Shown here: piece after piece, positions 48,606 to 55,988 of the stretch
Layout of the letters: each line of letters opens with the position of its first letter
Numbering within the stretch: position 1 is the first letter of the stretch
From: an uncultured Oscillospiraceae bacterium
GTDB lineage: Bacteria > Bacillota > Clostridia > Oscillospirales > Acutalibacteraceae
Assembly: GCA_900541975.1 (NCBI GenBank)
Contig: UQLR01000005.1
Location: 62,001 to 126,000, forward strand
Length of the DNA stretch: 64,000 nucleotides
Direction of reading: 5' to 3'
Made by a program: the position numbers and the translations under genes
Notes under the pieces: model-generated
Told to the model about the DNA's origin: nothing
What the model saw: the letters and a program-made list of their open reading frames with translations, nothing else
Databases searched by the model: none

Positions 48606-48866
48606 ATGGAAATCACGGTAAAGATCGAAAAGAGAAACGACAACCTCAAAGAACGCAGGCAGGCCGCCGGACTCTCCCAGTCCCAGCTCGCAAAGCTGGC
48701 CGGTGTAGGCGTCCGCGTCTACCAAAACTACGAGCAGGGAGTCCGGGACGTAAGCAAGGCGCAGCTTTCCACGTTGCTAAGGATCTGCAAGGCTCTGAAC
48801 TGTAAACTCTCGGACATTGTAACCGACGAGGAAACCGCGGAGCTTTTGAGGGAATACGAACAATAA
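48606..48866 (+). CDS. Second XRE-family HTH regulator
   Basis: An 86-residue protein; the ATG at 48606 lies behind AGAAGGAGGCC. The HTH is LKERRQAAGLSQSQLAKLAG, then VRVYQNYEQGVRDVSKAQL (about 13-52). It lies between two terminators, directly upstream of the transposase, so it could control transposition or lysogeny. A promoter of its own is not obvious. Confidence 0.85.
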   Translation: MEITVKIEKRNDNLKERRQAAGLSQSQLAKLAGVGVRVYQNYEQGVRDVSKAQLSTLLRICKALNCKLSDIVTDEETAELLREYEQ

Positions 48867-48884
48867 CACCAAGGAACAAGTGGA

Positions 48885-48915
48885 GGGGCGGCTACGGCTG
48901 CCCCTTCTTTTTTTT
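48885..48915 (+). terminator. Terminator before the transposase gene
   Basis: Stem GGGGCGGC/GCTGCCCC (one G-T pair) with a TACG loop, then TTC and T8. It would keep transposase expression low unless read through. Confidence 0.85.
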
Positions 48916-48932
48916 ATGCGGAGGGATATATA

Positions 48933-49982
48933 ATGGCACGGCGTTTCAAGCATTTGACAAAAACTGATCGGCTGCGTATGGAGCAGCAGCTCAAGGACGG
49001 AAAAGGGGCAAAAGAGATTGCCGAAAATCTCGGCGTCCACATCTCCACCATATACCGGGAGAAAAAACGAGGACAGTATGAGCACCGCAATAGTGACTGG
49101 ACGACGGAGATCCGATACAGCCCAGACATAGCCCACGATCGGTACCGGGAGAACCTGAAAGCCAAGGGGCCGGAGCTGAAACTGGGAAAGGATCGCAAGC
49201 TCGCCGAATATATCGAGCACAAGATCGCCGACGAGCAATACAGCCCCGCGGCGGTGCTGGGAAGGATCAAGGCGAAGGGCTTAAAATTCAACACTACGAT
49301 CTCGGTAAACACTCTTTACAGCTACATAGAAAAAGGCGTATTTCTCCGGATCACAAACAAAGATCTCCCGGTAAAAGGAAGCCGTAAACGAGAATACCGG
49401 CATACAAAAGCTCAGTCCAGAGCGCCAAAAGGCGAAAGCATAGAGAAACGCCCGGAAGAAATCAATAACCGGGAAACCTTCGGCCACTGGGAAATGGACT
49501 GCGTGGAAAGCGCCAAGGGCTGCACCACAACGCTGCTCGTATTAACCGAGCGGCTCAGCCGCCGGGAAATCACACGGAGAATGGAAGCGAAGAAAGCCGA
49601 GAATGTCGTGGCCGAGCTGGACGCTCTGGAAAAGAGATACGGCGAGCTTTTCCCTTTAATTTTCAAGAGCATAACGGTAGACAATGGATCGGAGTTTGCG
49701 AACTGCGAAGGAATGGAACGGAGCAGTCTCCGCGAAGGCGAGAAAAGGACGAAGTTATACTACTGTCACCCGTATAGCGCATACGAACGCGGCAGCAACG
49801 AAAACCAGAACAAGCTCGTGCGCCGCCACGCCCCGAAGGGATCGAGCTTTGAGGACATGACGGATGAGCGGGCCGACTATATAGAAGGCTGGATGAATGA
49901 CTACCCCCGGAAAATGTTCAACTGGCACACCCCGGAGGAAGTATTTCAGGCAGAAATAAAGGCCCTCAGCGGGGCCTTATAA
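48933..49982 (+). CDS. IS30-family DDE transposase serving as phage integrase
   Basis: A 349-residue transposase. The N-terminal IS30-type HTH is IAENLGVHISTIYREKKRG (about 28-46). The C-terminal DDE core has HWEMDCVESAKG (first Asp), TVDNGSEFA (second Asp) and the family block CHPYSAYERGSNENQNKLVR (Glu), then WHTPEEVF. It starts behind GGAGGGATATATA and ends 15 bp before the right inverted-repeat core. No matching inverted repeat is found directly upstream of it. It therefore does not look like a passenger insertion sequence; its partner end is the left prophage end 46 kb away. It probably integrates and perhaps replicates the phage by transposition. Confidence 0.92.
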   Translation: MARRFKHLTKTDRLRMEQQLKDGKGAKEIAENLGVHISTIYREKKRGQYEHRNSDWTTEIRYSPDIAHDRYRENLKAKGPELKLGKDRKLAEYIEHKIADEQYSPAAVLGRIKAKGLKFNTTISVNTLYSYIEKGVFLRITNKDLPVKGSRKREYRHTKAQSRAPKGESIEKRPEEINNRETFGHWEMDCVESAKGCTTTLLVLTERLSRREITRRMEAKKAENVVAELDALEKRYGELFPLIFKSITVDNGSEFANCEGMERSSLREGEKRTKLYYCHPYSAYERGSNENQNKLVRRHAPKGSSFEDMTDERADYIEGWMNDYPRKMFNWHTPEEVFQAEIKALSGAL

Positions 49983-49992
49983 AATATTTTTG

Positions 49993-50023
49993 ACTTTTTT
50001 CGCATTTACTCTTGACATTTACC
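49993..50023 (-). repeat. Right terminal inverted repeat of the prophage
   Basis: The reverse complement matches 2939-2969 at about 21 of 31 positions, with the perfect 11-bp core TTTCGCATTTA at 49998-50008. It directly abuts the right 14-bp direct repeat with the same 15-bp offset as on the left. Confidence 0.65.
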
Positions 50024-50037
50024 AAAGTTTTTTATTT
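50024..50037. repeat. Right 14-bp direct repeat flanking the prophage
   Basis: AAAGTTTTTTATTT, identical to 2925-2938. Removing the prophage and one copy would restore a continuous host intergenic region between the tRNA-Thr promoter and the regulator gene at 50234. Confidence 0.7.
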
Positions 50038-50138
50038 ACCGTGTTTCTTTCAAAAAGCACAGCAATTCTGTAGGGGATAAGGCGGCGAATATATAAAATA
50101 ATTTGTGTTGTCTCAGATTTTGACAAAAAATGCGTGAT

Positions 50139-50163
50139 GGATTATCACACAATTGCATAATCC
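50139..50163. promoter_or_regulatory. Palindromic candidate operator of the host HTH gene
   Basis: GGATTAT-11 nt-ATAATCC, a perfect 7-bp inverted repeat. A TATAAT (50178-50183) and a TTGCAT (50153-50158, 19-bp spacing) overlap or follow it, so the downstream HTH protein may regulate itself. The remaining gap 49983-50233 holds only the prophage end and host intergenic sequence. Confidence 0.5.
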
Positions 50164-50233
50164 GGATATGGATTTACTATAATAAACTCAACGGAAAATG
50201 TAAATATGGATCACACCGTTGGGAGTTGAAAAA

Positions 50234-50662
50234 ATGGCAAATATAGTGAAAAAAAAGCTGCCGGAGCTTTTAAGGCGCTACAGGGAAAACTGCGGCTTGT
50301 CACAGGGGCAGGTTGCCGAGGCGCTTAGTGTGGACCGTTCAACATACACATATTATGAAATTGGAAAAACTGCGCCGAGTATCAATACCATGATGAAGCT
50401 GATCAGAATTTTAAATATACCATACGTTGAATTTTTGCAATGCGTCAATGGCGGGGAGCTTGCCGGCGAGGCGGTGAACCTTGCAGATCCTGAACAGGCG
50501 CGGCCCGTGGCGGCAAAAAAGCGGACAACCTTTGAAAGAGAGAAAATATACGAGCTTTCCGCAGATGAGCAGCAGCTTGTGATCAATTATCGCATGTTGC
50601 CCAAAAGCCAACAGCGGGAGCTGCTTAAAAGAATGGGAAACAGGCTGAAGGAAGAAAGCTGA
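50234..50662 (+). CDS. Host XRE-family transcriptional regulator
   Basis: A 142-residue protein. The N-terminal HTH is LLRRYRENCGLSQGQVAEAL, then VDRSTYTYYEIGKTAPSINT (about 12-52). The C-terminal half is charged and helical (LSADEQQLVINYRMLPKSQQ). The ATG at 50234 follows GGGAG; a TTG at 50219 is less likely. Its codon use is that of the host, and it is just outside the prophage boundary. It may be autoregulated by the palindrome upstream. Confidence 0.85.
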   Translation: MANIVKKKLPELLRRYRENCGLSQGQVAEALSVDRSTYTYYEIGKTAPSINTMMKLIRILNIPYVEFLQCVNGGELAGEAVNLADPEQARPVAAKKRTTFEREKIYELSADEQQLVINYRMLPKSQQRELLKRMGNRLKEES

Positions 50663-50731
50663 ATTTGAACAAGCTGTATGAAAAAACGGGTATTTTTTGC
50701 AAAGGTTTTTAAGGGGGCAAACAGAAAAAAC

Positions 50732-50760
50732 TTTACATTTTTTGGAGCATGTGCTATAAT
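50732..50760 (+). promoter_or_regulatory. Promoter of rpsO
   Basis: TTTACA (50732-50737), 17-bp spacer, TATAAT (50755-50760), about 130 bp upstream of the rpsO start. Confidence 0.8.
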
Positions 50761-50890
50761 CTACTGGTGCAACGCCCCTTTCACGGATTTTGGAGTAAGC
50801 CCATTTATGGGAAAGACGCCTTCCTTAATCTGAGATTGAAGGATATTTTTTGATCCGGTGGGTAAAATGATAAAAAAGGTGGATTATGCA
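50761..50890 (+). promoter_or_regulatory. rpsO 5' leader with hairpin
   Basis: A leader of about 130 nt contains the hairpin CCTTC...GAAGG (50820-50843) followed by ATATTTTTTG, and GC-rich arms further up. Leaders of rpsO often bind S15 for feedback control, but the exact S15 motif is not established here. The ribosome site is AAAGGTGG. Confidence 0.5.
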
Positions 50891-51154
50891 ATGTTAAAAG
50901 AAGAAAAGAATGCAATTATGCAGGAGTATGCCCTGCATGAAGGCGATACGGGTTCCCCTGAGGTGCAGATTGCGCTTTTGACAAAAAGGATCAACGATTT
51001 GACCGAGCATTTGAAAGTGCACAAGAAGGATCACCATTCCCGCAGGGGTTTGCTGAAGATGGTAGGGCAGAGAAGAAGCCTGCTGAATTATCTGATTAAG
51101 ACCGATATTGAGCGTTACCGCTCGATTATCGCCAAGCTTGGCATACGTAAATAA
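50891..51154 (+). CDS. rpsO: 30S ribosomal protein S15
   Basis: An 87-residue S15. The ATG at 50891 gives the usual start [19 protein letters not shown], then [14 protein letters not shown] and the 16S-binding [19 protein letters not shown]15 nucleates assembly of the 30S platform. It is followed by pnp as in most bacteria. Confidence 0.97.
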   Translation: MLKEEKNAIMQEYALHEGDTGSPEVQIALLTKRINDLTEHLKVHKKDHHSRRGLLKMVGQRRSLLNYLIKTDIERYRSIIAKLGIRK

Positions 51155-51331
51155 GGATGTTTTCGGGGCAGGCGGCATTGTGCCGTCTGCCCTGTTGGTC
51201 ATCTGCTGGCATTTACGGCGGAAGCATTTGGTTAGCAGTGAAACGGATATTTTGCATGCTTGGAATATCGGTTTTATTGCTAAGCGGTGCCTCCCTGTAA
51301 AATAAATATTTTAATTTCAGGAGGAAGAGAT

Positions 51332-53530
51332 ATGTTTGAAAATTATAAGGTATTTGAAACGGACTTTGCCGGCCGCCCGCTTGTAGTGGAAACGGGAAAG
51401 ATTGCCCAGCTGGCAAACGGCTCTTGCTTTGTGCGCTATGGCGACACGGTGGTTAACGTGGCTGTAACGGCCTCTGCAAAGCCGCGCGAGGGGATTGACT
51501 TTTTCCCGCTTTCTGTGGATTTTGAAGAAAAGCTTTATGCGGTGGGAAAAATACCCGGCTCTTTTTTGAAGAGAGAGGGGCGGCCGTCTGAAAAGGCGAT
51601 CCTTGTGTCACGCGTGATAGACAGGCCGATCCGGCCGCTGTTTCCGAAAGATATGCGCAACGACGTCTCTGTTGTTTGCACCGTTATGTCGGTAGACGGC
51701 GACTGCTCGCCTGAAATTGCGGCAATGGTGGGTACATCGATTGCGCTTTCTATTTCAGATATTCCGTGGAACGGGCCGATTTCGGGCGTTTCTGTCGGCT
51801 ATGTGGACGGCGAATTTGTCATCAACCCAACGCAGGAGCAGCGCGAAAGGTCCCAAATGGCTGTGACGGTTGCTTCTACAGACAGCCGCATTGCCATGAT
51901 TGAGGCCGGTGCGGAAATGGTCAGTGACGAGGTTATGTTCAACGGCATTATAGCCGGGCATGAGGCAAACCAGAAAATCATTGCCTTTATTAAGGAGATT
52001 CAGGCCCAGATTGGCAAACAAAAATTTTCTTATCCAAGCAACGAACCGGATGAAGAGATGTTCCATACAATCCGTGATTTTGCGCTGGAGGATATTAAGC
52101 TTGCGCTTGATACCGACGATAAAACGGTGCGGGACGAAAGGCTGCAGCCGGTTTATGAGGCTGTACATGAGAAATTTGATGCCATCTACCCCGAACAGGA
52201 GGCAAAAATTGACGAATGCCTGTACAAAACGCAGAAGTATGTTGTACGCCGCTGGCTGCTTGACGAGCAAAAACGTGTGGACGGCAGAGGGATGAACGAA
52301 ATTCGCCCGTTGGCCGCAGAGACAGGCCTTTTGCCCAGGGCACACGGCTCCGGCTTGTTTACAAGAGGGCAAACGCAGGTGCTTACGGCCGCAACGCTCG
52401 GCCCGGTGAGCGACCAACAGCTGCTGGACGGAATTGACGATGAAGAATATAAGCGCTATATGCACCATTATAACTTTCCGTCTTATTCTGTTGGCGAAAC
52501 GCGCCCCAGCAGGGGGCCGGGCCGAAGGGAAATTGGCCATGGCGCGCTGGCGGAGCGGGCGCTTGTGCCGGTGATTCCGTCTGTGGAGGAATTTCCCTAT
52601 GCCATCCGCCTGGTTTCTGAGGTTGTATCCTCCAACGGCTCTACTTCGCAGGGCTCCATTTGCGGCTCCACGCTGGCACTGATGGACGCCGGCGTGCCGA
52701 TTAAGGCGCCGGTTGCCGGTATTTCCTGCGGCCTGATCACAGAGGGAGAGCGCTGGATGACAATGGTGGATATCCAGGGGCTGGAAGACTTTTTTGGCGA
52801 TATGGACTTTAAGGTAGCGGGCACGCATGAGGGGATCACGGCGATCCAGATGGATTTGAAAATAGACGGCCTTACGCCGGAAATGGTTAAAGAAGCGCTG
52901 GAAAAGACGCATAAGGCCAGGGTTTATATTTTAGATGAAATTATGCTTAAGGCAATTGCGCAGCCGCGCCCGGAGCTTTCCCCGTATGCACCCAAGATGC
53001 TGACCACAACAATCCCTGTTGATAAGATCAGCGAGGTAATTGGCAAGAGTGGAAAGGTGATTAAAGAAATTCAGGCCCAGTGTGAGGTGAAAATTGATAT
53101 TGAAGAGGACGGGCATGTGTTTATCAGTGGCTTGGATGTGGAAAACTGCAAACGTGCGCTTTCCATTGTCGACACAATTGCGAAAGATCCGCAGCCGGGC
53201 GAGATCTTTAAGGGCAAGGTAACGCGGATTATGGATTTTGGCGCGTTTGTAGAGATTGCACCGGGCAAAGAAGGCCTGTGCCATATTTCACAGTTGGATG
53301 TAAAGCGCACTGAAAAGGTAACAGATGCAGTGAACGTGGACGACATTGTTCTGGTAAAAGTGCTTGAAATAGACGACAAGGGAAGGCTGAACCTTTCAAG
53401 AAGAGAAGCGCTGATAGAAGTGGAAGGCTTGCAGCCGGAAAACGAGGCGCCGCCCAGACGTCCGTATACGGGCGAAAGGGATAGAAGAGGCCCCAGAGGT
53501 GGGCGTAATAACAATCATAACAGAAGCTAA
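51332..53530 (+). CDS. pnp: Polyribonucleotide nucleotidyltransferase (PNPase)
   Basis: A 732-residue enzyme that degrades RNA 3' to 5' with phosphate. Two RNase PH-like domains are present (start LVVETGKIAQLANGSCFVRY; second copy from about 325, including RTRGQTQVLTAATLG-like TRGQTQVLTAATLGPVSDQQ). Then come a KH domain (about 560, VDKISEVIGKSGKVIKEI) and an S1 domain (about 625, GEIFKGKVTRIMDFGAFVEI) with a basic tail. The ATG at 51332 lies behind AGGAGGAAGAG. Host gene. Confidence 0.97.
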   Translation: MFENYKVFETDFAGRPLVVETGKIAQLANGSCFVRYGDTVVNVAVTASAKPREGIDFFPLSVDFEEKLYAVGKIPGSFLKREGRPSEKAILVSRVIDRPIRPLFPKDMRNDVSVVCTVMSVDGDCSPEIAAMVGTSIALSISDIPWNGPISGVSVGYVDGEFVINPTQEQRERSQMAVTVASTDSRIAMIEAGAEMVSDEVMFNGIIAGHEANQKIIAFIKEIQAQIGKQKFSYPSNEPDEEMFHTIRDFALEDIKLALDTDDKTVRDERLQPVYEAVHEKFDAIYPEQEAKIDECLYKTQKYVVRRWLLDEQKRVDGRGMNEIRPLAAETGLLPRAHGSGLFTRGQTQVLTAATLGPVSDQQLLDGIDDEEYKRYMHHYNFPSYSVGETRPSRGPGRREIGHGALAERALVPVIPSVEEFPYAIRLVSEVVSSNGSTSQGSICGSTLALMDAGVPIKAPVAGISCGLITEGERWMTMVDIQGLEDFFGDMDFKVAGTHEGITAIQMDLKIDGLTPEMVKEALEKTHKARVYILDEIMLKAIAQPRPELSPYAPKMLTTTIPVDKISEVIGKSGKVIKEIQAQCEVKIDIEEDGHVFISGLDVENCKRALSIVDTIAKDPQPGEIFKGKVTRIMDFGAFVEIAPGKEGLCHISQLDVKRTEKVTDAVNVDDIVLVKVLEIDDKGRLNLSRREALIEVEGLQPENEAPPRRPYTGERDRRGPRGGRNNNHNRS

Positions 53531-53550
53531 AAGCTGTGTTTTGAACAAAT

Positions 53551-53600
53551 CCCCCGGCAGCCGCAGGCAGTATATGCACTGTGGCTGCCGGGGGGCTTTT
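53551..53600 (+). terminator. Terminator of the rpsO-pnp operon
   Basis: Stem CCCCCGGCAGCC/GGCTGCCGGGGG followed by CTTTTCTATTT. Confidence 0.85.
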
Positions 53601-53712
53601 CTATTTATTATGCCTTATATAAGCTTGTATTTATTCCACCGGGTTTTATATATTTATATAACTTGTATAAAGAAAAACGTAAAAACAAATTTGAAGGGAA
53701 GGTACAGCCTTT

Positions 53713-53990
53713 ATGAGCTTTGCGTTTGATTTTAATGAACCAGGGATCCGGCAAAGAAAAAATGCAGCAGTAAATCCCTTTATATTGCCGACGAGGTGAT
53801 CGCCGGTATTGAAGAAATTGCAAGCATACCAAATTCCAATTTTAACAATGTTGCCACCAGCATGCTGGAAACGCAGCTAAAAATTCTACAGCAAAGGTAT
53901 AAAAAACCACAAAAAAGAATAAGCCTGCCCATAAACGGTGCAAGGCCCGCCATGCCGGGCGGGCCTTTAAAAAACCGTTTAGCAACTTAA
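53713..53990 (+). pseudogene. Possible frameshifted small gene (ribbon-helix-helix-like)
   Basis: The ATG at 53713 gives only 28 codons (to 53799). The -1 frame continues with KSLYIADEVIAGIEEIAS, then NNVATSMLETQLKIL, which looks like a ribbon-helix-helix core. The frames meet at an A6 run (53757-53762), where a one-base indel would join them. The far 3' end runs into a terminator hairpin, so the natural stop may differ. A real small gene with a sequencing error, or a decayed one, are both possible. Confidence 0.4.
53944..53968. terminator. Terminator between convergent genes
   Basis: Stem GGCCCGCC/GGCGGGCC with a 6-nt loop and TTT on one side, A-rich on the other. It lies just before the end of the minus-strand esterase. 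Confidence 0.6.
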
Positions 53991-55016
53991 AAGGCAGCCA
54001 AACTGCTTTTTTAAAAAATATTCGATTTCCTGCCAGGCTTTTCTGGAGGCCGGAAGAAGGTCTTCCAGCAGCTGGAACGTATGGAACATACCGGGGTAGC
54101 GCGTAAGCGTGACGTCCACACCGGCCGCGCTGGCTTTGTCGTGAATGGTAATGGAATCGCTTTCCAGCAGTTCGTAGGTTCCCACCTGGAGCAAAATGGG
54201 CGGAAAGCCGTGAAAATCGCCGTAGACGGGCGAAAGGTATTTGTCCTGCAGGTCGGTCTGGCCCGCGTAAGCAAGCAGCTTTTCCGGATTGTCCAGGCAG
54301 CTGCCGCTCTGCGCGCCTTTGGCGCGCCCAAACATGGGGTCTTTATAAAGATTATATGTAAAAGACGGCCCCTGCGCGGAAAGGTCGGCCCAAGGCGACA
54401 TGCAGATGAGTGCTTTTGGCAGCGCCCGGTTTTCGTCCCGCAGCCGGGCGGTCAGAGACAGGGCAAGGTTGCCGCCGGCGCTGTCGCCCACCAAAATAAT
54501 ATTTTCCGGCTGATAGCCGTTGTTCAAAAGCCAGTTCCAGGCGTTTTCGGCGTCTTCCAGCGCCGCGGGGTGTACATGCTCGGGCGCAATGCGGTAATCA
54601 ATGGAAAGAACGTCCGCGCCTGCGCTGACTTTGGAAAGCTTCAGCGCCGTACTTCTGTATGTATCGGAAAAGCCTACAATATATGCGCCGCCGTGCAGCT
54701 GTAAAACGGCTTTGTCACCCTTTGAGGCGTTGTTTTTTAAAAGCTCCGCCGGCACGTCGCTGATGGTAAAGACATGGTTTGTATAGCCCTTGGGCGCTTT
54801 CCATTTTGAAGGGCGCATGGCCGATTTTTGTCCCAGATCAATAATCCCGCCGTTTTGCATGTGCGAGGTTCGGCAAAAATAGCTGATGGTCTGGGAAGCC
54901 AGGGAATCTAAAAACCGCATTTGCGTTTTTCTTTTATACCGGATGGTAGCAAAAAAACCTGCGGCAATCGCGCCCAGAAAGGCAAGCGCAATGGCAAAAA
55001 GCTTGAAATTTTGCAT
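53979..55016 (-). CDS. HSL-type alpha/beta hydrolase (esterase)
   Basis: A 345-residue protein with an N-terminal membrane segment (residues about 6-24). The oxyanion-hole motif LQLHGGAYIVG is near 106 and the nucleophile motif VGDSAGGNLALS near 175, both typical of the hormone-sensitive-lipase family. C-terminal LEDAENAW and FHGFPPILLQVGTYE precede the likely Asp and His (MFHTFQLL). It would hydrolyse short acyl esters at or near the membrane. It is followed 22 bp upstream by the phospholipase-like gene in the same direction. Confidence 0.88.
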   Translation of the reverse strand: MQNFKLFAIALAFLGAIAAGFFATIRYKRKTQMRFLDSLASQTISYFCRTSHMQNGGIIDLGQKSAMRPSKWKAPKGYTNHVFTISDVPAELLKNNASKGDKAVLQLHGGAYIVGFSDTYRSTALKLSKVSAGADVLSIDYRIAPEHVHPAALEDAENAWNWLLNNGYQPENIILVGDSAGGNLALSLTARLRDENRALPKALICMSPWADLSAQGPSFTYNLYKDPMFGRAKGAQSGSCLDNPEKLLAYAGQTDLQDKYLSPVYGDFHGFPPILLQVGTYELLESDSITIHDKASAAGVDVTLTRYPGMFHTFQLLEDLLPASRKAWQEIEYFLKKQFGCLLSC

Positions 55017-55038
55017 AGAAATCCTCCGTTACAAGGTG

Positions 55039-55929
55039 TTACACAGCCGCGGTCCCGGCTGCCGGTGTAAACGGCTTGCCGCCGGTGGGGGAGCAGATGT
55101 CGCCGCCGCTGAAAAAGAGGTCCGTCATGGCGGTTGCCAGATGGTCTGCCTGCTCAAACAGGTCAAAAAAGGTGCTGGTGCGTATTTGCCCGTTTTCTTC
55201 CCATTCGTTGCCGTTTATATTTGCGTAATCGTATGTATCATCTTCTGTAATGCTTCTGTACATGACAGACGCGCCGGGCGGCAGCCGGCGTTTCTTTTCT
55301 CTTCGCAGAAGAAAATCTTTTTTAAAGCCGGTGCGGTCGGTGTGTTTTTTGAGCCACCGGCGGTAATTTTGCGCACTTTGCAGCACCTGCTCCGCAGAAA
55401 CGGTTTCCTGCAAAACAGAATGCAGCAGCACACAATAAAGCAAAGCCATGTGCTGCATGACAACAGGATCTTTTGGCGCGCAGGTTTGCAGCCGAATGCT
55501 GTTTGCAAGCGCGCTTTTTTCATAACGCACCATAATGACATCCAGATTGACTTCGATCATATTATGCGCCACGTCTGCGGAAAGGCCGCTGCCCTGCGCC
55601 GCCATTTGCCCTGCGCCCGACAGGACAAATGGGTGTGCAATGCTGTCCAGCGCGTAATGCGCAAAAAAGCCGAGCGCATAGCTTTGCTCGATCTCGTTTT
55701 TGCTTTCACGGGCAAAGCGTGACAGAAAAGAAAGGGTTTGGCCGGACGGCGCGGTGTGCAAAAGCGAAGCCAGCGACCGCAGCTTTTCCGACTGCGCGGC
55801 AAAGAGGAAATCTGGCCCCTGCGCGCCCCACAACAGGGCGTTTTGGTGTATTTTGTGGTCTTTATATGCCTGCTCTGTATAGGCAAGCAGCCGTTGCGCA
55901 AGCAGATAATGCGTAATAACTGAAGGCAT
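55039..55929 (-). CDS. Zinc-dependent phospholipase C-like protein
   Basis: A 296-residue protein with the pattern of the zn_dep_PLPC family: ITHYLLAQRLL at the N-terminus, LLWGAQGPDFLF near 33, and YALGFFAHYALDSIAHPF near 84, giving the His/Asp zinc ligands. No signal peptide is visible, so it is probably cytoplasmic; family members are often not true phospholipases. The C-terminal part is variable. The gene is probably cotranscribed with the esterase. Confidence 0.82.
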   Translation of the reverse strand: MPSVITHYLLAQRLLAYTEQAYKDHKIHQNALLWGAQGPDFLFAAQSEKLRSLASLLHTAPSGQTLSFLSRFARESKNEIEQSYALGFFAHYALDSIAHPFVLSGAGQMAAQGSGLSADVAHNMIEVNLDVIMVRYEKSALANSIRLQTCAPKDPVVMQHMALLYCVLLHSVLQETVSAEQVLQSAQNYRRWLKKHTDRTGFKKDFLLRREKKRRLPPGASVMYRSITEDDTYDYANINGNEWEENGQIRTSTFFDLFEQADHLATAMTDLFFSGGDICSPTGGKPFTPAAGTAAV

Positions 55930-55988
55930 AAGGCGTTCCTCCCGGGTTGCGCGGCCGTAAAACGGCCGCGGGCGGATGTAAGATAAGC

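Larger units (their letters stand above)
2939..50023 (+). mobile_element. Transposable temperate phage (IS30-type transposase, lambda-like head, contractile tail, DGR)
   Basis: A complete prophage of about 47.1 kb. It has replication, packaging, head, contractile tail, DGR, lysis and repressor modules, nearly all genes on the + strand. It lies between a host tRNA-Thr promoter and a host regulator gene. No site-specific integrase gene is visible. The only recombinase is an IS30-family DDE transposase ending 16 bp before the right inverted repeat. The boundaries are defined by the inverted repeats and the 14-bp direct repeat. GC content is higher than in the flanks. Confidence 0.85.

Noticed and set aside
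48867..50023. The IS30-type transposase as an ordinary insertion sequence that hopped into the prophage
   Set aside because: No sequence like the right inverted repeat (TAAATGCGAAA core) is found in 48867-48932 upstream of the gene, while a partner lies at the far left prophage end. The gene is also placed behind phage regulators.
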